DNA from: Sphingomonas_Q fennica_A | GTDB taxonomy: Bacteria > Pseudomonadota > Alphaproteobacteria > Sphingomonadales > Sphingomonadaceae | NCBI GenBank assembly: GCA_036946415.1 | Contig: JAQIJD010000002.1 | Coordinates: 186,001-250,000 of the forward strand | DNA length: 64,000 bases | Direction of reading: 5' to 3' | In this document: piece by piece, positions 53,473 through 63,494 of the stretch | Layout of the letters: the number at the start of each line of letters is the position of its first letter | Numbering within the stretch: the stretch's first letter is position 1 | Program-made: the position numbers and the translations under genes | Notes under the pieces: model-generated | The model's input: the letters and a program-made list of their open reading frames with translations, nothing else | Told to the model about the DNA's origin: nothing | Databases searched by the model: none

Positions 53473-56400
53473 TCAATAGTTCTTCCGGTAGCGGACCGCC
53501 ACGTTCGAGCCGCCGAACGACCCGGTCTGGCTGAGCACGCTGAGCGCGCGCGACAGCGAGACTTCGAGCTGGGTGGCGGTGAAGCCGCGCGCGTCGGTGA
53601 TGATCTCCACATAGATGTTGTTGGTGATATATTTGCCCGCCGCCAGCGCGGTGCCGCGGCCGGCGCTTTCGTCCGCCCCCAGCACGCGCAGCCGGTCGAC
53701 CCCCGCCACCGTGCGCAGCTTGCCGAGCGGGTTGAGCCCGCCGCCCCCGCCGCGCAGGCCGTTCAGCGCCGCGGCGAGCTGGATCGCCTGCGTCGGCGAC
53801 AGCGAGGTGACCGATTCGCCGAACAGCAGCCGGCTCAGCACCTCGTCCTGCGGCAGCGCGGGGGTAGAGGTGAAGCTGATCTGCGGCGCCTGCGCATAGC
53901 CGCCGATGGTGATCGTGGCGGTGACGTCGGTCGCGGTCGTGCTGGCGACGATGTTGAGCGCGGGGTTGGTGAAGGCCGCCCCCTGGAAGGTGACGGTGCC
54001 CTGATCGATCTCGAACCGGCGACTGGCGAAGCTGTAGGTGCCGCGCACGACTTCCAGATTGCCGACGATCGAGGGGGCGGTGGCGGTGCCCGTCACGCGC
54101 ATGTCCGTCCGCCATTCCGACTCCAGCCCCATGCCGGAGACGAAGATCTGGTTGGGCGCGCGGATGCGGATGTCGAGGCCCCAGTTGCTCGGCAGGCCGC
54201 CCGCGTCGTCGGGATCGGCACGCACCGCCCCCAGCCGGCGCACGCCGGTGAGTTCGGGGACGGCCGAGGCGGTCTGCGTCACGATCTGGTAGCGCGCCTC
54301 GGGGATCGTCAGGTCGCCCCGCACCATGCCGCCCGAAGGCCCGTTGGTGACGGAGACATTGCCCGAAACGGTCGCCCCCAGCGCATCGGACCGGGCGAGC
54401 TGCGCATTCTGTAGCCGCGCTGTGAGGTCGATCGGGAAGCCGCCCGCCGCGGCGAGGCCGACCGACCCGCTGGCCGAAATCGTCCCCGCGCCGGCGCGCG
54501 CGGTGAGGCTGGCGAGATCGAAGCGGCTGGCGGTGAAGCGCCCGTCGATCGCCATCTGCGACAGCACCGTGCCGAACGTCTCATTCTCGTAGCGGAGCGC
54601 ATTGGCGCGGATCACGCCGTTCAGCGCCGGGCGTTCCAGCGTGCCGCCGAAGTCCGCGCCGATCGCGATCGGGCCGGTGAGCGTCTGGCGGGGGATGCCG
54701 CCCAATGCCCACAGCACCTCGGCCGGGCCGTTGTAGCGGATGCCGCCGGAAAGCGGCGCGCGCACCATCCGCTCAGCCACGCCTGCGCCGGCTGCCAGCG
54801 GGGCGAGCCGCGCCTGCATCCGCCCGACGGTCGCGCCGCGCCGGCGAATCAGCGCGCGCGCATCGCCGCCCGTGCCGTTCAGCGTCGCGAGCAGCGCGAT
54901 GTCGACCGGTTCGGACACGGTGAGCGAGGCGGTGCGGGTGAAGCCCGCCACGTCGATCCGGGCGCGCAGATCGGGGATGGCGTCGCCGGCGGCGGCATAA
55001 TCCACCGTGCCGCTCGCCTTGCCGCCGAGGCCGAGGCCCGGCACGAACGCCTGGGCGATCGACAGGTCGAGGTTGCGCAGCACCGCATGCAGCGCGGTGC
55101 GCGCGCCATAGACGCCGCTGACGTCGGTCTGCCCCTGCGGCAGCACGATCGTGGCGGGCGCCAGCCGCCAGTCGGCGCCCTGCTTCGTCACTACCGCCGG
55201 CCGGGCGAGGCGCACCGGCACGCCATTGGCCTGCCCACGGAAATTGGCGAGGATGCGGGTGGGTGACAGTGCCGCCTGCGCCGCGATCTCGAACGGCACG
55301 CCGCTCCGCCCCGCCGCGGTCAGCGCGACAGTGCCGTTGCCGTCGCGATAGCGGATGCGCCCCTGCGCGCGGCTGACCAGCAGCGCCTTCTGCCGCACGT
55401 CGGTCAGCGCGAACTGCCCCTCGATCGACGGATGGGCGGGATAGAGCAGGGCGGTGGCGCGGATCGTGCCGGCACCGATCGTGATCGGCACGTCGCCGGG
55501 GATGCGTGCCGCCGAGGCGCGCACGTCCACGTCGGCGCGCTGCACGTCGCCGGCGGCGGCGAGGCGGACGTTGCCGTTGAGGCCCGATCCGGCGAGCGTA
55601 ATCGTCCCCGCGAACGGCCCCGCCGCGGTCTGCACCACCGATCCGGCGAAGCGGATGCCGGCGAAGGTGGCGGAGGCGATGTCCACCGCCAGCGGCCCGG
55701 TGCCGCTACGGATCAGCACGTCGGCGTCGAACGGGCCGTAGGGCGATCCGCCCCGTGCCCGTACGCGATAGCCGGCGGCGGTGCCTTCCAGCGTCGCCAC
55801 CACATCGGTCAGTTGCACGCCCACATTGGGCCGCGCCGCCGTCAGCCGCGCGACGGGGCGGGTGGCCGTGCCCGAGACGGTCAGCGCGAACGGCCCGTAT
55901 TGCGCCGACTGGCCGGCGGCGCGGAAGGCGATCCTTCCGTCGAGCGTGTAGCGGCCGGTCCCCGAGGTGATGCGGAAGCGTGGGGCGTTCATGCGCAGAT
56001 TGTCGATCCGCGCGCCCCCGTCGAGATCGTAGGCGACGTCGGCGGTGATGATCGCATTGCCGCCGAGATTGTCGCGGACCGTCGCATTGTCGATCCGGCG
56101 GGTCATCACCCGCACCTTGCCGGCGATGCCGAAGCCGCCGCGCGCGCCCGGCACCAGCCGCGCGTCCGTCACCAGATCGATCCGGCCGAGGCCGTTGACC
56201 TGATAGTCGTTCACCCGGCCCTTCAGCCCGCCGGTGTAGCGGCCCTTCGCCAGATCGGCGAGAATGATGGCGGTGGCGTCGATCCGGTCGGACCTGAGGC
56301 GGAGGTTGTCGGAGGCGACCTGCCCATTCTGATAGGCGATGTCGCCGTCGATGCGCAGGTTGGTGAGGAGGCCGCCCTCCGCCTCGTTGAGGCCGGTCAC

Positions 56401-57624
56401 GCGCCGTGCGGTGGCGTGGATCGGCACGCGGATGCGATCGGCGTCGATCACCGCCCGGCCGGCGGCGTTGAACTGCTCAATGCCCATCGCCCCGAAGCTG
56501 GCGGCGGCGGCGCTCACCCGATAGTCGATCGTCGGCGTGGCGAAGGCGCCGTCGAGCGTGGCGGCGAGGCGAATGTCGCGGCCGCGCACCTCGGGCAGGA
56601 TCGCGCCGGGGGTCAGCAGTTGCGCGCGGATCGCGAGATTGCCGAAGCGGCTCTCCGCCAGATCGATCAGCCCGGCGGCGTCGATCGCCAGCGCATCGGA
56701 GCGCGCCATCAGCTTCGTATCGATCCGCCGCTGGTCGAGCGCGGTGACGAGGTCGAGGCGGATGGCGGGCGCGGTCAGCCGCGCGGCCGGGCCGGTCAGG
56801 ATCGCGCCCGGCGCGACGAAGCCGGTGGTGCGGAACCGCCCCTCGCGCCCGTCGATGGCGAGGTTGACGAGGGGGGCGTCACCCGCGCGGCCCGTCAGCC
56901 GCCCCTGCCAGCGCGCCCAGTCCCCCTGTCCGCCGAGGCGGAAGGCGAGCGGGCGGCCGAGGCCGGCATAGCTGTCCACCAGCCCGCCGACCGGCGCGTC
57001 CACCGCCGCCTGGAGGCCGAAGCGGTTGGCGTCTGGCACCGCGTCGAGGCGCAGCGTTACCCGGTCGCCACCGGCGATCCCGGCGGCGCGCAACGCGGCG
57101 GCATCGGCGGCGATCTGCGCGCGCCCGTCCGCGATCGTCGCCGAACCGGCGAGGCGCACGACATGGGCGCGGCCGGTGACGGGCGGGGCGACCACGAACC
57201 GGTCGATCGCGAAGCGGCCGAGCGTCAGGTCGATGTCGGGAATGGTCGGGGCATTGGGGTCGGTCGGCGTCTCGCGCAATTCGGGCAGGCGGGCGAGGCG
57301 CACCTCCGGGCTGGTGAATTCGCGCACGTCGATCTTCTGGCGGACGTAGGCGAACGGCCGCCAGTCCACCGTCAGTTCGGGCGAGGTGAGGAACACGCCT
57401 CGCGGATCGCTGACGGCCACGTCGGTCAGCCGCATCCGGCCGTAGATCGATCCGTCGATCCGGCCGACCTTGATGCGGATGCCCGAGGCCGTCTCGAACC
57501 CGGCCAGCCGATCGACGATGAAGCGCCGGCCAGGGCTGGTGTTCAGCCCCAGCAGGATGATGCCGACCAGCAGCACGATGCCGGCGAGGCCGATGCCCAC
57601 CCATTTGGCGATCCGCCGCGCCAT
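53473..57624 (-). CDS. tamB: Translocation and assembly module protein TamB
   Basis: A 1383-residue inner-membrane-anchored periplasmic protein that spans to the outer membrane with TamA; AsmA-like proteins of this group also move lipids. One N-terminal membrane helix (WVGIGLAGIVLLVGIILLGL) is followed by a very long region of repeated beta-strands that should form a hydrophobic groove. The C-terminal DUF490 region includes GGYAQAPQISFTSTPALPQDEVLSRLLFG and ends VAVRYRKNY. Its start shares a base with the tamA stop. The length is typical. Confidence 0.95.
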   Translation of the reverse strand: MARRIAKWVGIGLAGIVLLVGIILLGLNTSPGRRFIVDRLAGFETASGIRIKVGRIDGSIYGRMRLTDVAVSDPRGVFLTSPELTVDWRPFAYVRQKIDVREFTSPEVRLARLPELRETPTDPNAPTIPDIDLTLGRFAIDRFVVAPPVTGRAHVVRLAGSATIADGRAQIAADAAALRAAGIAGGDRVTLRLDAVPDANRFGLQAAVDAPVGGLVDSYAGLGRPLAFRLGGQGDWARWQGRLTGRAGDAPLVNLAIDGREGRFRTTGFVAPGAILTGPAARLTAPAIRLDLVTALDQRRIDTKLMARSDALAIDAAGLIDLAESRFGNLAIRAQLLTPGAILPEVRGRDIRLAATLDGAFATPTIDYRVSAAAASFGAMGIEQFNAAGRAVIDADRIRVPIHATARRVTGLNEAEGGLLTNLRIDGDIAYQNGQVASDNLRLRSDRIDATAIILADLAKGRYTGGLKGRVNDYQVNGLGRIDLVTDARLVPGARGGFGIAGKVRVMTRRIDNATVRDNLGGNAIITADVAYDLDGGARIDNLRMNAPRFRITSGTGRYTLDGRIAFRAAGQSAQYGPFALTVSGTATRPVARLTAARPNVGVQLTDVVATLEGTAAGYRVRARGGSPYGPFDADVLIRSGTGPLAVDIASATFAGIRFAGSVVQTAAGPFAGTITLAGSGLNGNVRLAAAGDVQRADVDVRASAARIPGDVPITIGAGTIRATALLYPAHPSIEGQFALTDVRQKALLVSRAQGRIRYRDGNGTVALTAAGRSGVPFEIAAQAALSPTRILANFRGQANGVPVRLARPAVVTKQGADWRLAPATIVLPQGQTDVSGVYGARTALHAVLRNLDLSIAQAFVPGLGLGGKASGTVDYAAAGDAIPDLRARIDVAGFTRTASLTVSEPVDIALLATLNGTGGDARALIRRRGATVGRMQARLAPLAAGAGVAERMVRAPLSGGIRYNGPAEVLWALGGIPRQTLTGPIAIGADFGGTLERPALNGVIRANALRYENETFGTVLSQMAIDGRFTASRFDLASLTARAGAGTISASGSVGLAAAGGFPIDLTARLQNAQLARSDALGATVSGNVSVTNGPSGGMVRGDLTIPEARYQIVTQTASAVPELTGVRRLGAVRADPDDAGGLPSNWGLDIRIRAPNQIFVSGMGLESEWRTDMRVTGTATAPSIVGNLEVVRGTYSFASRRFEIDQGTVTFQGAAFTNPALNIVASTTATDVTATITIGGYAQAPQISFTSTPALPQDEVLSRLLFGESVTSLSPTQAIQLAAALNGLRGGGGGLNPLGKLRTVAGVDRLRVLGADESAGRGTALAAGKYITNNIYVEIITDARGFTATQLEVSLSRALSVLSQTGSFGGSNVAVRYRKNY

Positions 57625-59696
57625 CAGAATGCCTGCCCGATCGAGATGTAGAGCGCGACCTTCGATTCACCCGGCTGGCGGTTGATCGGCGTCGCAAGGT
57701 CGAGCCGCATCGGCCCGAAATTGGTGTAGTAGCGCGCGCCGATGCCGGCGCCGTAGCGCATCCCCGACAGGCTGGGGGTCGATCCTTCGCCGACGCGGCC
57801 GGCATCGAAGAAGGGCACGATCCCGTAATTGCCGAAGCGGTAGCGCGCCTCCAGCGCGAATTCGGTCAGCGATCGACCGCCGATCGGATCGTTGTTGACG
57901 TCCTTCGGCCCCAGCTGCTGGAAGCCGAAGCCGCGTACCGATCCGCCGCCGCCCGCATAGAGCCGGCGGGAGGGGGCGATGTCGTCGCGGCCCGTGCCGA
58001 CGATCGATCCGACGCGGGCGCGCCCGGCCAGCACGATGCTGCCGCCGATCGGCTGGTAGGCGCTGCCTTCCAGCAGGAAGCGGCCATATTGATCGAACGA
58101 CCCGCCGGAGCGCTTCTGCGCTTCCGGGCTGGCGCGCAGGTTGATCCGCACGCCGCGCGTGGGATCGAGCAGACTGTCCGACAGGTCGTAGCCGAGCTGG
58201 AGGGGGAGGGCGGCGATGAAATAGGTGGCGTTGGGGCGCGTATCGGTGCCGACGAAGGGGGTTTCGCGGCTGGCGATGATCTCGGCCCCCACGCTCCACG
58301 TCCAGCGCTTCTGCCAGATCGGGGTCGACTGGCGCGAGAAGCTGGCGGAGAGGTTCGCCGTCTCGGCGTTGAACGCGTCGAACCGCTGGCGGGCGACGTT
58401 GACCCCGGCCTGGAAGGTGCGGTCGCGCTGGCCGGCATTCTGGCGGCGGAAGACGGCCGCGGCGCCCTGTTGCAGCGTGCCGGCGGTGGCGCTCAGGATC
58501 AGCGCGCCTTCCGGCGGGAACATGTTGCGGTGGATCCATTCGCCCACCACCTTCACGCCCTCGCCGGTGCCGTAGCCGCCCGAGGCGGAGAGGGTGCGCG
58601 GCGGCCCCGCCACCTGCCGGACGAGGAGATCGACCACCTCGGTCCCGTCCGGGCCGGGGGTGCCGGTGCGGACCGGCTCGACCGCGGCGGTGGAGAGCAG
58701 GCCGGTGCCGATCAGCGCCTGCCGCAGATCGTCCACGCGGCGATTGTCGTAGAGGTCGCCGCGGTCGAAGCGGGGGAAGACGTTCAGATGGTCGAGGTCG
58801 AACAGCGCCTCGCCCTCGGCCAGCCGGAGCGCGCCGAAGCTGGCCCTGGGGCCGCCGTCCACCGGCAGCGAATAGCCGCCGAGATGCGTCGCGTCGTCGA
58901 GCAATATGTCCCGCTCGCCCACCTTGACGAAGGGATAGCCCTGTTCGGGCAGGCGCAGCGCGATCCGCGCCTCGCCCTCCTCGACGGCGGCGGCGCGGAT
59001 CGGATCGCCCACCTTCAGCGCCAGCGCATCGCGCGCGATGCGATAGGGTTCGGGGCCGAGGCCGGTGATGGCGATCGTGCCGAAGCGATATCGCGTGCCC
59101 GGCGTCGCCGCGATCGTCACCGGCACCACCCCGTCCGCCGCGGCGGCGGGCGCCACGGTGGCGGTGGCCGTCCCGTCGTAATAGCCTTCCGATCGCATCA
59201 GCCGCTCGGCCAGCGTCACGTCCTCTTCGGCGCGCACGCCGATCTGGGCGCCGTTGGCGGCTTTCTTCCCGTCCTTCAGCAGCGCGGAGAGGCCGCGGAA
59301 CGGGTCTTCGAGATCGACCTGATCGAGTCCCGTCACCTCCAGCCGATAGGGCAGGGCGCGCGGCGCGTCGCCGGCGGCGGCCTGCTGCTCGGTCGGCGGT
59401 TCGGGGGTGGGATCGAAGGTGGCGAGCGGGGTGAGGGGGGCGGCGAGTTCCGCCTCGGGCACGATCGGGGCGGGCGGTGTGCTGGTCTGCGTGACGGGCG
59501 GGGCGGCCGCCGGGGGGGCGGCGGTTTCCTCCAGCGGCGGCAGCGCGGCATCGAAGGCGGCGTCTGGCAGCGGCACCGGCGGGGGGGCGGCTGGCGCGCG
59601 CTGGGCGAGGCCGGGAACGGCGAGGGCGGCGACGCTGGCGCCGGCGGACAAGGCGAAGGCGCGAAGGCCCCGCGGACGAACTCGATGATCCCCCAT
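57624..59696 (-). CDS. tamA: Outer-membrane assembly protein TamA (Omp85 family)
   Basis: A 690-residue outer-membrane protein. A signal sequence (FALSAGASVAALAVPGLAQ) leads to a Pro/Ala-rich stretch of about 90 residues, three POTRA-like domains (SALLKDG...YYDGTATATV is the second), and a 16-strand barrel with the Omp85 VRGF motif in GGGGSVRGFGFQQLGP, ending in Phe. It works with TamB in inserting outer-membrane proteins. The Pro-rich N-terminal linker is longer than in enterobacterial TamA. No strong ribosome site is visible at the chosen ATG. Confidence 0.93.
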   Translation of the reverse strand: MGDHRVRPRGLRAFALSAGASVAALAVPGLAQRAPAAPPPVPLPDAAFDAALPPLEETAAPPAAAPPVTQTSTPPAPIVPEAELAAPLTPLATFDPTPEPPTEQQAAAGDAPRALPYRLEVTGLDQVDLEDPFRGLSALLKDGKKAANGAQIGVRAEEDVTLAERLMRSEGYYDGTATATVAPAAAADGVVPVTIAATPGTRYRFGTIAITGLGPEPYRIARDALALKVGDPIRAAAVEEGEARIALRLPEQGYPFVKVGERDILLDDATHLGGYSLPVDGGPRASFGALRLAEGEALFDLDHLNVFPRFDRGDLYDNRRVDDLRQALIGTGLLSTAAVEPVRTGTPGPDGTEVVDLLVRQVAGPPRTLSASGGYGTGEGVKVVGEWIHRNMFPPEGALILSATAGTLQQGAAAVFRRQNAGQRDRTFQAGVNVARQRFDAFNAETANLSASFSRQSTPIWQKRWTWSVGAEIIASRETPFVGTDTRPNATYFIAALPLQLGYDLSDSLLDPTRGVRINLRASPEAQKRSGGSFDQYGRFLLEGSAYQPIGGSIVLAGRARVGSIVGTGRDDIAPSRRLYAGGGGSVRGFGFQQLGPKDVNNDPIGGRSLTEFALEARYRFGNYGIVPFFDAGRVGEGSTPSLSGMRYGAGIGARYYTNFGPMRLDLATPINRQPGESKVALYISIGQAF

Positions 59697-59841
59697 TACG
59701 GATGGTTAACGATGCGGCCGGGGGGCGGTTCCCATGCCGAAGGCTCCGTTGGTCGACGCGCGCGTGCCGTCCGTCGTGCCCGGCCTTGCGAGGCACCCGG
59801 CCGCTTCCCACTGCCGCGACAGGTTATTCACCGGAGTTCCG

Positions 59842-61875
59842 ATGTCCTTTCGCGCGCCAGCCCGTATCGCCGCCTTCGCTCTTGCCACCACCGCCCTGTT
59901 TGCCGTCGCCGCCGGTGCGGCGCCCCAGCTCGGCACCTTTGGGGTCGATGTCGGCGGCATGGATCGCACGATCCGGCCGGGGGACGATTTCAATGGCTTC
60001 GTCAACGGCGGCTGGGCGGCGCGCACCCCGATCCCGGCGGACAAGGCGCGTTACGGCGCGTTCAACATGCTCGCCGACCAGTCCGACGAGCGCACCCGCA
60101 CCGTGATTGAGGCCGCCGCCGCCGATCCCGCCGCTACCCCCGAGGCGCGCAAGGCGGCCGATCTCTACACCAGCTTCATGGACGAAGCGGGTATCGAGGC
60201 GCGGGGCACCGCCCCGCTCAAGGCCGATCTCGCCCGGCTGGACGCGATGAAGACCCCCGCCGATCTGGCCGAGGCGTTCGCCGCCGGAAGCCGCTACGGC
60301 TTCGACACGCCGATCGGTGTCGGCGTGCAGATCGACGCGCGCGACCCCGACGCCTATGTTCCGACGATCGCGCAAGGCGGCCTCGGCCTGCCCGACCGGG
60401 ACTATTATCTCGACAAGACCAACCCGCGCTTCGCCGAGGCGCGCGCCGCCTATCAGCGGCATATCGCCAAGATGCTCGATCTGGCCGGCGTGGCCGACGG
60501 CGCCGCCAAGGCCGCCGCGGTGCTGGCGCTGGAGACGCGGCTGGCGGAGGTGCAGTGGAGCCGGGTCGATACCCGGCAGGCGGAGAAGCGCTACAATCCG
60601 GTGCCGGTGGCAGAACTGGCGACGCGCTATCCGGGCCTCGACTGGGCGACCTACCTCAAGACCGTCGACCTCGCCGGGCAGCCGCGGGTGATCGTCGCCC
60701 AGCCGAGCGCGATCGCCGCGACGGCGAAGCTGGCGGGCGAAGTGCCGATCGCGACGTGGCGCGCCTACCTCGCCTTCCACGTCGTGAGCGCGCGGGCGGA
60801 CGTGCTGCCGAAGGCGTTCGTCGACGAGGATTTCGCCTTCCAGCGCGTGCTGACCGGCCAGCCCGAACTGAAGGCGCGGTGGAAGCGCGGCGTCGATTTC
60901 GTCAACGGCGGGGTCGGCGATGCGGTCGGCAAGCTCTATGTCGCGCGCTATTTCCCGCCCGATGCCAAGGCCAAGGCGGACGCGCTCGTCACCAACCTGA
61001 TGGCGGCGATGCGGGTGCGGTTGCAGCAGGTGCCGTGGATGGCACCCGAGACGCGGGCCAAGGCGGTCGCCAAGCTCGCCTCGTTCCGCCCCAAGATCGG
61101 CTATCCCGACGTGTGGGAGGATTATGGCGCCGTCACCGTCCGCGCCGACGACGCCTATGGCAACCTCCAGCGCACCACCGCCGCCCGCTTCGACCGCGAC
61201 GTCGCCCGGCTCGGCCGCCCCGCGGATCGCGCCAAATGGCTGATGACGCCGCAGACGGTGAACGCTTATGCCTATCCGGTGTGGAACGAGGTGGTCTTCC
61301 CCGCCGCGATCCTGCAGCCGCCGTTCTTCGATCCGGCGGCCGACCCGGCCGTCAACTACGGCGCGATCGGTGCGGTGATCGGCCACGAGATCAGCCACCA
61401 TTTCGACGATCAGGGCCGCAAATATGATGCGACCGGTCGCCTTGCCGACTGGTGGACGCCCGCCGACGTCGCCCGCTTCAAGGCGCTGACCGACAAGGTG
61501 GTGAAGCAATATGGCGCGTACGAGGCGTTGCCCGGCGTGAAGGTGAACGGCGAGCTGACGCTGGGCGAGAATATCGCGGATCTGGCGGGGCTGACGGTGG
61601 CGCACGATGCGTGGCTCCTGTCGCTGAACGGCAAGCCCGCGCCGGTGATCGGCGGGTTCACGGGCGAGCAGCGCTTCTTCCTGGGGTTCGCCCAGGTGTG
61701 GCGGGAGAAGGCGCGCGACAGCTTCCTCCAGCGGCAGGTGGCGAGCGACCCGCATTCGCCCGGCGCGCTCCGCCCGCGTGTCGTGCGCAATCTCGATGCC
61801 TGGTATGGCGCGTTCGGCGCGAAGCCGGGCGATCGGCTCTGGCTGGCCCCGGCCGATCGCATCAAGGTCTGGTAA
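59842..61875 (+). CDS. M13 family zinc metallopeptidase (neprilysin-like), exported
   Basis: A 677-residue zinc endopeptidase. A signal peptide (RIAAFALATTALFAVAAGAA) is followed by DRTIRPGDDFNGFVNGGWAARTPIP, the usual M13 opening. The zinc site is HEISH (515-519) with the third ligand Glu576 in GENIADLAGL; NAYAYPVWNEVVFPAAILQPPFF and the C-terminal RVVRNLDAWYGAFGAKPGDRLWL complete the domain. The start has GGAG 5 bases upstream; an earlier in-frame ATG at 59734 was rejected for lack of conservation. It acts on peptides in the periplasm. Confidence 0.94.
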   Translation: MSFRAPARIAAFALATTALFAVAAGAAPQLGTFGVDVGGMDRTIRPGDDFNGFVNGGWAARTPIPADKARYGAFNMLADQSDERTRTVIEAAAADPAATPEARKAADLYTSFMDEAGIEARGTAPLKADLARLDAMKTPADLAEAFAAGSRYGFDTPIGVGVQIDARDPDAYVPTIAQGGLGLPDRDYYLDKTNPRFAEARAAYQRHIAKMLDLAGVADGAAKAAAVLALETRLAEVQWSRVDTRQAEKRYNPVPVAELATRYPGLDWATYLKTVDLAGQPRVIVAQPSAIAATAKLAGEVPIATWRAYLAFHVVSARADVLPKAFVDEDFAFQRVLTGQPELKARWKRGVDFVNGGVGDAVGKLYVARYFPPDAKAKADALVTNLMAAMRVRLQQVPWMAPETRAKAVAKLASFRPKIGYPDVWEDYGAVTVRADDAYGNLQRTTAARFDRDVARLGRPADRAKWLMTPQTVNAYAYPVWNEVVFPAAILQPPFFDPAADPAVNYGAIGAVIGHEISHHFDDQGRKYDATGRLADWWTPADVARFKALTDKVVKQYGAYEALPGVKVNGELTLGENIADLAGLTVAHDAWLLSLNGKPAPVIGGFTGEQRFFLGFAQVWREKARDSFLQRQVASDPHSPGALRPRVVRNLDAWYGAFGAKPGDRLWLAPADRIKVW

Positions 61876-61948
61876 ACCGCCGCCCGCATGGTAACATGCG
61901 ATAGAGAGGGCATGCGCCCCCAAATTGTCCGATCCCGAGGAGAGACCT

Positions 61949-63367
61949 GTGACGCAGACCTATTCGATGCTGGTTGACGGCAAGGCCGAGGCCGGCGTCG
62001 GCACGTTCGATGTCGTGAACCCGGCTACGGGCGAGGTCTTCGCCCAATGCCCCCGCGCTGACGAGGCGGTGCTGGAGCGCGCCGTCGCCGCCGCCAAGGC
62101 CGCCTTCCCGGCCTGGTCGCAGCGCCCGATCGACGAGCGCGCGGCGCTGGTCGACAAGCTGGCCGACGCCATCCACGAGCGCGCCGGCGAATTCGCCTCG
62201 CTGCTGACGCAGGAGCAGGGCAAGCCGCTCGATCAGGCGATGTACGAGGTGATGGGCTGCGTCTTCACGCTGAAGGCGTTTACCGGCATGCGCCCGGAAA
62301 CGAAGACACTGAAGGACGAAGGCGGCCAGCGCGTGATCGAGCATCGCACGCCGCTGGGCGTCGTGGCCGCGATCACGCCGTGGAACTTCCCGATCCTGCT
62401 GCTGATGAACAAGCTCGGGCCGGCGCTCGTCACCGGCAACACGATGGTCGCCAAGCCCGCGCCGACCACCCCGCTGACGACCTGCCTGTTCGGCGAGATC
62501 GCGCGCGAGGTGCTGCCCGCCGGCGTCCTCAACATCATCTGCGACACCAACGATCTGGGCGCGCTGCTGACCGGCCACGCCGATGTCGCCAAGGTCGCCT
62601 TCACCGGATCGACCGCCACCGGCAAGAAGGTCGCCGCCTCGGCCGCCGGCACGGTCAAGCGCGTCACGCTGGAACTGGGCGGCAACGATGCCGCGATCGT
62701 GCTGGACGACGTCGACCCCGTCACCGTCGCCCGCAAGGTCTATCAGGGCGCGATGACCAACGCCGGCCAGATCTGCGTCGCCGTCAAGCGCGCCTATGTG
62801 CCCGAATCGATGTACGACCCGTTCTGCGACGAGCTGGTCCGCCTTGCCAAGGAGGCGATCGTCGACGACGGCGCCAAGCAGGGCACGCAGATCGGCCCCG
62901 TGCAGAACAAGATGCAGTTCGACAAGGTGAAGGAGTTCCTCGCCGACGCGCGCGAGAAGGGCAAGGTGCTGACCGGCGGCGAGCCGCTCGACCGCCCCGG
63001 CTACTTCATCCCGCCGACGATCGTGCGCGACCTGCCGGAGGATTCGAAGCTGGTCCGCGAGGAGCAGTTCGGCCCCGTCCTGCCGGTGCTGAAGTATAGC
63101 GACATCAACGACGTGATCGCCCGCGCCAACGACAGCGAATTCGGCCTCGCCGGCACCGTCTGGGGCAAGGACGTGGCGCGCGCCACCGATGTCGCGATGC
63201 AGATCGATGCCGGCACGGTGTGGGTCAACCAGCATCTCGCGATCGATGCCAACATCCCGTTCCGTGGCTCCAAGCAGTCGGGCATCGGCGGCGAGCTGGG
63301 GCAGTCCGGGTTCAACGAATATACCCAGGCCCATATCGTCAACGTCGTCGAACTCGAGGACGCCTGA
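61949..63367 (+). CDS. Aldehyde dehydrogenase family protein
   Basis: A 472-residue NAD(P)-dependent aldehyde dehydrogenase. ITPWNFPILLLMNKLGPAL, FTGSTATGKKV, LELGGNDAAIV (general-base Glu) and NAGQICVAVKR (Cys276) are present, with PFRGSKQSGIGGELG near the end. The start is taken as GTG because GAGGAG lies 9 bases upstream and homology begins at YSMLVDGK; a TTG at 61925 is the alternative. The substrate is not clear; semialdehyde or aliphatic aldehydes are possible. It is followed by a strong hairpin, so it is probably transcribed alone. Confidence 0.9.
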   Translation: MTQTYSMLVDGKAEAGVGTFDVVNPATGEVFAQCPRADEAVLERAVAAAKAAFPAWSQRPIDERAALVDKLADAIHERAGEFASLLTQEQGKPLDQAMYEVMGCVFTLKAFTGMRPETKTLKDEGGQRVIEHRTPLGVVAAITPWNFPILLLMNKLGPALVTGNTMVAKPAPTTPLTTCLFGEIAREVLPAGVLNIICDTNDLGALLTGHADVAKVAFTGSTATGKKVAASAAGTVKRVTLELGGNDAAIVLDDVDPVTVARKVYQGAMTNAGQICVAVKRAYVPESMYDPFCDELVRLAKEAIVDDGAKQGTQIGPVQNKMQFDKVKEFLADAREKGKVLTGGEPLDRPGYFIPPTIVRDLPEDSKLVREEQFGPVLPVLKYSDINDVIARANDSEFGLAGTVWGKDVARATDVAMQIDAGTVWVNQHLAIDANIPFRGSKQSGIGGELGQSGFNEYTQAHIVNVVELEDA

Positions 63368-63384
63368 CCTTCGGATCGGTGTGG

Positions 63385-63417
63385 GGAAGGGGTCGGCCCG
63401 TGCGGCCGGCCCCTTCC
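63385..63417 (+). terminator. Strong GC hairpin after the aldehyde dehydrogenase gene
   Basis: A 14-bp stem with one G-T pair (63385-63398 with 63404-63417) and a 5-nt loop begins 18 bases after the stop. Only TGCTAT follows, so it has no full T-run; it probably works as a terminator or 3' stabiliser. Confidence 0.65.
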
Positions 63418-63494
63418 TGCTATCTGCGACACAGCTTTCGTTCAGGCGCGGGGGCCGCTAAAGGGCGGCGTTCCGTTCATGCCCCACAGGAGAC

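Noticed and set aside
55432..57651. Plus-strand open frame of 739 codons opposite tamB
   Set aside because: Low-complexity Arg/Gly/Ala translation opposite a clear TamB; no ribosome site or domain.
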